A stretch of DNA of 36,274 nucleotides, taken from NCBI GenBank assembly GCA_003433295.1, contig CP016202.1:429991-466264 (forward strand). Reading direction: 5' to 3'. Below are positions 32,505-36,274 of this stretch, one piece after another; positions within the stretch are counted from its first letter, which is position 1, and each line of letters begins with the position of its first letter. Source of the stretch: Eubacterium minutum ATCC 700079. Its GTDB lineage: Bacteria; Bacillota; Clostridia; Peptostreptococcales; Anaerovoracaceae. Below the pieces are notes generated by a model. That model was not told where the DNA came from. It saw only the letters and a list, made by a program, of their open reading frames with translations, and searched no databases. The translations under genes were made by a program, and so were the position numbers.

Positions 32505-33044
32505 TCACAGTTTTTCAACCGTTATGTTGTCGTTGGTGTATACGCATATTGAGGATGCTACCTTAAGCGACTCGCGTACGATCTCCTCCGCCGGCATTTC
32601 AGTGTGGTTGAACAGTGCATTGGCGGCGGAATACGCGTAATTCCCACCCGAACCTATCGCAACAAAATCCTGATCGGGAGCTATCACCTCTCCGTTCCCC
32701 GAGATAATCAGCATCTCGTCTTTATCGACAACTATCATGAGAGCCTCAAGGTTTCTCATACCCTGATCTCCTCTCCAAAGTTGCGCCAGATCGACAGCCG
32801 CGCGTTTCAGATTGCCGCCGTGCTCTTCCAGTTTCTTCTCAAACTTCTCGGTCAGTGAAAAGGCATCCGCGACCGATCCCGCAAACCCGGTGAGGACCTT
32901 TTTATCAAATATTTTTTTTACCTTCACGGCTCCGTTCTTCATTATGGCCGTTTCACCCATCGTGACCTGACCGTCTCCACCGATCGCAACATCCTCCGGA
33001 CCGCGACGCACCGCACATATGGTGGTTGCGTGTAATTCTATCAT
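32505..33044 (-). CDS. hslV: HslV (ClpQ), proteolytic subunit of HslUV
   Basis: A proteasome-like peptidase forming double hexamers. 179 residues. The propeptide MIELHA precedes TTICAVRRG, so Thr7 should become the N-terminal nucleophile after self-cleavage. [30 protein letters not shown] and [16 protein letters not shown] are conserved blocks, the last forming a metal-binding loop. Some Bacilli use N-terminal Ser instead; the Thr form is retained here. AAAGGAG lies before the ATG. It lies between topA and hslU. Confidence 0.97.
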   Translation of the reverse strand: MIELHATTICAVRRGPEDVAIGGDGQVTMGETAIMKNGAVKVKKIFDKKVLTGFAGSVADAFSLTEKFEKKLEEHGGNLKRAAVDLAQLWRGDQGMRNLEALMIVVDKDEMLIISGNGEVIAPDQDFVAIGSGGNYAYSAANALFNHTEMPAEEIVRESLKVASSICVYTNDNITVEKL

Positions 33045-33062
33045 TCTATACTCCTTTGCTTC

Positions 33063-35120
33063 CTATTCTTTATAGCCGCACTCGGATTCGGAACACACCA
33101 AATGTTTTCCGTCTTTGGTCTTTTTCTCCACAAGCAACGCGCCGCACACCGGACATGTCTTGTTCACCGGTTTGTACCAGTACGACATGTCACAATTCGG
33201 GTATCCGCTACAGCCATAGAAAACTCTTCCGCGCTTACTCTTTTTCTTAACTATGTCTTTACCACATTTAGGACATTTTACACCTATTGTTTTTACTATA
33301 GGCTTAGTATTTTTGCATTCCGGATATCCGCTGCACGCTATAAAATCTCCATAGCGCCCGGCTTTGATTACCATCGGCTTTCCGCACAGTTCGCACATCT
33401 CGCCCGTAGGTTTGTCTTCAATCCTAACCTTTTCTATTGCGGCATCCGCTTTCTCAAGGTCTTTCCTGAACGGGTCGTAAAACTCTCTGATTATATTCTT
33501 CCATTCGGCGCCTTCAGCTTCCACGCCGTCGAGTTTATCTTCCATAGACGCCGTAAATCCGGCGTCAACTATGTCTTTAAAATATTCCTCAAGCAAGCCT
33601 ATGACATGAAATCCGAGTTCCGTCGGAAGCAGTGTTTTTTTCTCTCTTTTCACATACTTTCTGTCCGTCAGAGTTCCGACAATCGGCGCATATGTGCTCG
33701 GTCTTCCTATATTCCGTTCTTCCAGTTCTTTTACCAGACTCGCTTCGGTAAATCTTGCGGGAGGTTGTGTAAAATTCTGCTCTCCCTTTATACCTTCCAA
33801 ATCGACTTCCTGACCTTTTTCCAGGTGCGGAAGCATATTGTCCCTGTCATCGTCGGAGACACCGTAAACTTTCTGATACCCGTCAAACGTTCTCCTCGAG
33901 CCGCCGGCCCGGAAATTATACTTTCCGTTGACCACATCGACCTGCACGCTGTCGTACTTGGCAGCCGACATCTGACTTGCCACGAATCTGATCCATATGA
34001 GCCGATACAGCTTGAACTGATCTTGGGAAAGATACGACTTTATGTCCTCGGGCACAAGCGTTACATCGCTGGGTCTTATCGCCTCGTGCGCGTCCTGAAT
34101 GTCTTTATTCTTTCTCCCGAAGAAATTGTTTGCCGTGTATTCCTTGCCGAAATTGTTCTCTATGAAAGACAGGGCAGCACCTTTCGCCTCCGCCGAAATT
34201 CTCATGGAATCGGTTCTCAGATAAGTTATAAGACCCATGGTTCCGTTCTTCCCCACATCTATGCCTTCGTACAATTGTTGTGCGATCATCATGGTCTTTC
34301 TCGTGTTAAAGTTCAGTTTATTGGCCGCATCCTGCTGCAGGCTACTGGTAGTGAACGGCGCATAAGGCTTTCTCATGCGTTTTTTGTTCTGAATGTCCTC
34401 GATTATGTATTTATTCTTCCCGAGTTCGTCCAGTATGGCATCATTCTCTTCCTTATTCTTTATCACCACTTTCTTTCCGTCTTTGTGAGTAAGCTTTGCG
34501 GTGAAAGTACCGTTTTTTACGAAAGTTGCAAGTATTGTCCAGTATTCCTCGGGAACAAAAGCCTTTATCTCCCGTTCTCTGTCACATATAATTTTGAGCG
34601 CGGCCGATTGAACACGCCCCGCCGAAAGGCCTCTTCTTACCTTTCTCCAAAGCAACGGACTTATCTGATACCCCACGAGCCTGTCGAGAACGCGTCTTGC
34701 CTGTTGAGCGTCAACCAGATTGCGATCTATGGCTCTCGGAGTCTTTATCGCTTCCTTTATCTTGCTCTTTGTGATCTCGTTGAATTCTATTCTGCATGAG
34801 TCCGCCGGATCTATTCCGAGCAGAAATGCGAGATGCCACGAAATAGCTTCTCCCTCGCGATCCGGGTCGGTCGCAAGATATATTTTTTCCGCTTTTTTTG
34901 CTTCCTTCTTAAGTTCTTTAATCAAATCGCCTTTGCCGCGAATCGAAATGTACTGCGGGTCAAAATCGTTATCTATGTCAATGCCGAGTTTACTCTTGGG
35001 CAGGTCGCGCACGTGCCCGACGGAAGCCACAACCCTGTACTTCGACCCGAGATACTTGCCTATCGTTTTCGCCTTTGACGGCGATTCCACTATCACCAAC
35101 GTTTTCTTTGCGGTAGCCAT
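33063..35120 (-). CDS. topA: DNA topoisomerase I
   Basis: Type IA topoisomerase relaxing negative supercoils. 685 residues from ATG 35120, supported by GGAGG 4-5 nt upstream; frame extension to 35159 is not supported. The Toprim domain starts KKTLVIVESPSKAKTIGKYLG and contains ATDPDREGEAISWHL. The active-site Tyr is in MGLITYLRTDSMRIS. Three C-terminal zinc-finger-like modules follow (CELCGKP ... CSGYPEC; CPKCGKD ... CSGYPNC; CPVCGAL ... CSESEC). First gene of the hslVU-codY operon. In many Firmicutes trmFO and xerC lie between topA and hslV; both are missing here. Confidence 0.97.
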   Translation of the reverse strand: MATAKKTLVIVESPSKAKTIGKYLGSKYRVVASVGHVRDLPKSKLGIDIDNDFDPQYISIRGKGDLIKELKKEAKKAEKIYLATDPDREGEAISWHLAFLLGIDPADSCRIEFNEITKSKIKEAIKTPRAIDRNLVDAQQARRVLDRLVGYQISPLLWRKVRRGLSAGRVQSAALKIICDREREIKAFVPEEYWTILATFVKNGTFTAKLTHKDGKKVVIKNKEENDAILDELGKNKYIIEDIQNKKRMRKPYAPFTTSSLQQDAANKLNFNTRKTMMIAQQLYEGIDVGKNGTMGLITYLRTDSMRISAEAKGAALSFIENNFGKEYTANNFFGRKNKDIQDAHEAIRPSDVTLVPEDIKSYLSQDQFKLYRLIWIRFVASQMSAAKYDSVQVDVVNGKYNFRAGGSRRTFDGYQKVYGVSDDDRDNMLPHLEKGQEVDLEGIKGEQNFTQPPARFTEASLVKELEERNIGRPSTYAPIVGTLTDRKYVKREKKTLLPTELGFHVIGLLEEYFKDIVDAGFTASMEDKLDGVEAEGAEWKNIIREFYDPFRKDLEKADAAIEKVRIEDKPTGEMCELCGKPMVIKAGRYGDFIACSGYPECKNTKPIVKTIGVKCPKCGKDIVKKKSKRGRVFYGCSGYPNCDMSYWYKPVNKTCPVCGALLVEKKTKDGKHLVCSESECGYKE

Positions 35121-35263
35121 TAAACCTCCAACACTGCTCGATAACCGTTTACTGCTCAACCGGTCCCATAGGACTCACTGATTGCGCCCCGGCAAGTTCC
35201 GAACTTGATACTCTATTGGAAAATCAACATTTGGAGCCTACCCGGCGTGCATTAAATAAACGC

Positions 35264-35291
35264 ATTATAACACACTTTTTTGCTTCGTCAA
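35264..35291 (-). promoter_or_regulatory. Promoter of the topA-hslVU-codY operon
   Basis: Minus strand: TTGACG (35286-35291), 16 nt, perfect TATAAT (35264-35269) with an upstream TG (extended -10). It lies 144 nt upstream of the topA start, so the leader is fairly long. The leader shows no recognised riboswitch. Confidence 0.7.
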
Positions 35292-35442
35292 TATTCAAAT
35301 ACTTTATTTTTGAAAGAATCACGAGAATTACACATTCCATCAAGTTCTGTGACTGATCTGCACACTTTCAGTAAAATATCATAGAAAGCCGGAAAGCGGA
35401 CAAGACTTGGACAAATTGCGAGAAGGGATTTCAGACTTCCTC

Positions 35443-35536
35443 GTAAAATGCGGACATGGGTATCCGGCAAGTCCTCATCGCAGGCGATCGCACTCCTCAC
35501 CTGCTAAAAAACCTAATCCCCATGTCCGCATTTTAC
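35443..35536. repeat. 18-bp perfect inverted repeat enclosing 58 bp
   Basis: GTAAAATGCGGACATGGG (35443-35460) is the exact reverse complement of 35519-35536. The 58-bp centre contains GCGATCGC and a GCAGG/CCTGC pairing. No clear target duplication flanks it. It could be a small palindromic or MITE-like element, or a hairpin at the 3' end of the downstream minus-strand surface gene. The remaining spacer between 35292 and 35608 shows no convincing gene. Confidence 0.75.
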
Positions 35537-35608
35537 CGGAACTTACTTTGTAAATTTACCTGCTACTGCAACTTACGAACACACAATGTGTATCCCGCAT
35601 TTCTAATA

Positions 35609-36274
35609 TTACTTTGCCGCCTTAGAGTAAGCGCCGTAAACTCTCTTTCCGTTCACTTTCCTGAAGGCTCTCACCTTGTAGTAATATTTCCTGCCCTTGA
35701 CCTTCGTTTTGCCTTTTCCGACCTTGCGGTCGATGTACCTGACGATTCCGGCAGACTTCGCGCCTTTCGCAGTCCTGATCTTTGCAGTCTTTATCTTTGC
35801 ATTCTTTAAGCTTGCGATCCTGACATACCTGCCTTTTCTGCCCGTTCTTCTGTATACTTCATAGCCGCTCACTCCGGAAAGTCTCTTCCAGCTTACGACC
35901 GCTTTCTTTCTGCCGATCTTAACCTTAAGTTTTGTGACCTTGGCGAGCTTAGTTACGGCAGGCTTTATCAGACGGTCAAGCACGGATTTTACAGGGCTCT
36001 TCCGCGCAGTTTTATCTTTACCTGCATTATCTCCCGCATTTGCACCGCTCTTCGCCGTAATAACTCCATCCGCGCTCCCCTCGGTGGTTTTGATTTCAAC
36101 CTTGTGTTTGCCCGCAGCCAGCGTCTTAAGATACTCGTCTTTCAGCGTTATGTCGAATGCATCCGCAGAGGTGGCCGACGCGCCTGAAATCGAATAGTCT
36201 TCTTCATCAAGTACTTCTCCGTCTATCTTGATTTTCCTGAATGCATCCTTCTTCACATTGACGAATCTGATCAC
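35609..36274 (-). CDS. C-terminal part of a surface protein with fibronectin III-like end domain (5' end outside window)
   Basis: The frame is open to the window edge, so only the last 221 residues are seen and the first apparent codon is not a real start. Residues about 1-75 (KIKIDGEVLDEEDYSISG ... LKTLAAGKHKVEIKTTEG) resemble the X2-like/Ig-like module common in clostridial extracellular proteins. A Lys/Ala-rich linker follows, then a fibronectin type III-like domain (VKIGRKKAVVSWKRLSGVSGYEVYRR ... YYYKVRAFRKVNGKRVYGAYSK). The end domain is unusually rich in Lys and Arg, and no sorting signal follows it. Such domains often close secreted enzymes or adhesins; the enzyme or binding part would lie outside the window. 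Confidence 0.75.
   Translation of the reverse strand: MIRFVNVKKDAFRKIKIDGEVLDEEDYSISGASATSADAFDITLKDEYLKTLAAGKHKVEIKTTEGSADGVITAKSGANAGDNAGKDKTARKSPVKSVLDRLIKPAVTKLAKVTKLKVKIGRKKAVVSWKRLSGVSGYEVYRRTGRKGRYVRIASLKNAKIKTAKIRTAKGAKSAGIVRYIDRKVGKGKTKVKGRKYYYKVRAFRKVNGKRVYGAYSKAAK

Noticed and set aside
33102-34799. A 565-residue open frame on the plus strand opposite topA
   Set aside because: It lies fully antisense to a certain gene, has no family motifs or ribosome-binding site, and reads as a codon-bias shadow.
35288-35500. A 70-residue minus-strand frame in the topA-surface gene spacer
   Set aside because: No family resemblance, no convincing ribosome-binding site, and it runs into the inverted repeat and the topA promoter.

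Overview
The window looks like chromosome from an anaerobic member of the Clostridia (Firmicutes), and nothing in it clearly marks a phage, plasmid or island. The evidence is an IspH reductase fused to ribosomal protein S1, CodY beside HslUV, sigma-54 next to glycolytic genes, an FMN riboswitch before the riboflavin operon, a potassium-type membrane pyrophosphatase, a butyrate-type crotonase, and a Tad pilus locus without a secretin. The species cannot be named from sequence alone; a Family XIII / Anaerovoracaceae-like lineage is a guess.

Layout. (1) 1-2230, plus strand: the 3' part of the ispH-S1 fusion, closed by a bidirectional hairpin. (2) 2293-9869, minus strand: a Gram-positive-type Tad/Flp operon, read tadZ, tadA, tadB, tadC, a 52-residue Flp-type pilin, a TadE-like protein with a repeated N-terminus, a DUF5702-like protein, a TadE-like protein with two matched His/Cys metal-site-like motifs, and a DUF6382-like protein. 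(3) 10082-14664, plus strand: promoter, FMN riboswitch, terminator, then ribD, ribE, ribBA, ribH and thiN. (4) 14779-15827: crt with its own promoter, followed by a 105-nt four-helix cloverleaf-like element and a terminator. (5) 15902-16967: two small membrane-protein genes on the minus strand. (6) 17102-25737, minus strand: nptA, rpoN, gap, pgk, tpiA, secG, hppA. (7) 25957-26427: trmL. (8) 26548-28141: fifteen tRNA genes in one minus-strand cluster with a near-consensus promoter and a terminator. (9) 28244-35120, minus strand: topA, hslV, hslU, codY, hflX, yigZ. (10) 35121-36274: a spacer with an 18-bp inverted repeat, then the 3' end of a surface-protein gene.

How the genes fit together. 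The Tad block encodes an ATPase, two inner-membrane platform proteins, a localisation ATPase, a pilin and several pseudopilins; the prepilin peptidase and CpaB are not in the window. The riboflavin block makes riboflavin from GTP and ribulose 5-phosphate under FMN feedback and carries thiamine pyrophosphokinase along. The gap-pgk-tpiA block is lower glycolysis. It lacks the usual CggR repressor, and its GAPDH has non-standard residues at both positions that normally select NAD. The topA block links DNA topology, proteolysis, nutrient sensing and ribosome rescue.

The most unusual items are the cloverleaf-like element after crt, the competing Shine-Dalgarno/anti-Shine-Dalgarno leader of hppA, the internal ribosome-binding site at the IspH-S1 joint, the duplicated HCCC motifs in the pseudopilin, the 42-nt repeat that copies a pilin leader, and the altered GAPDH cofactor pocket.
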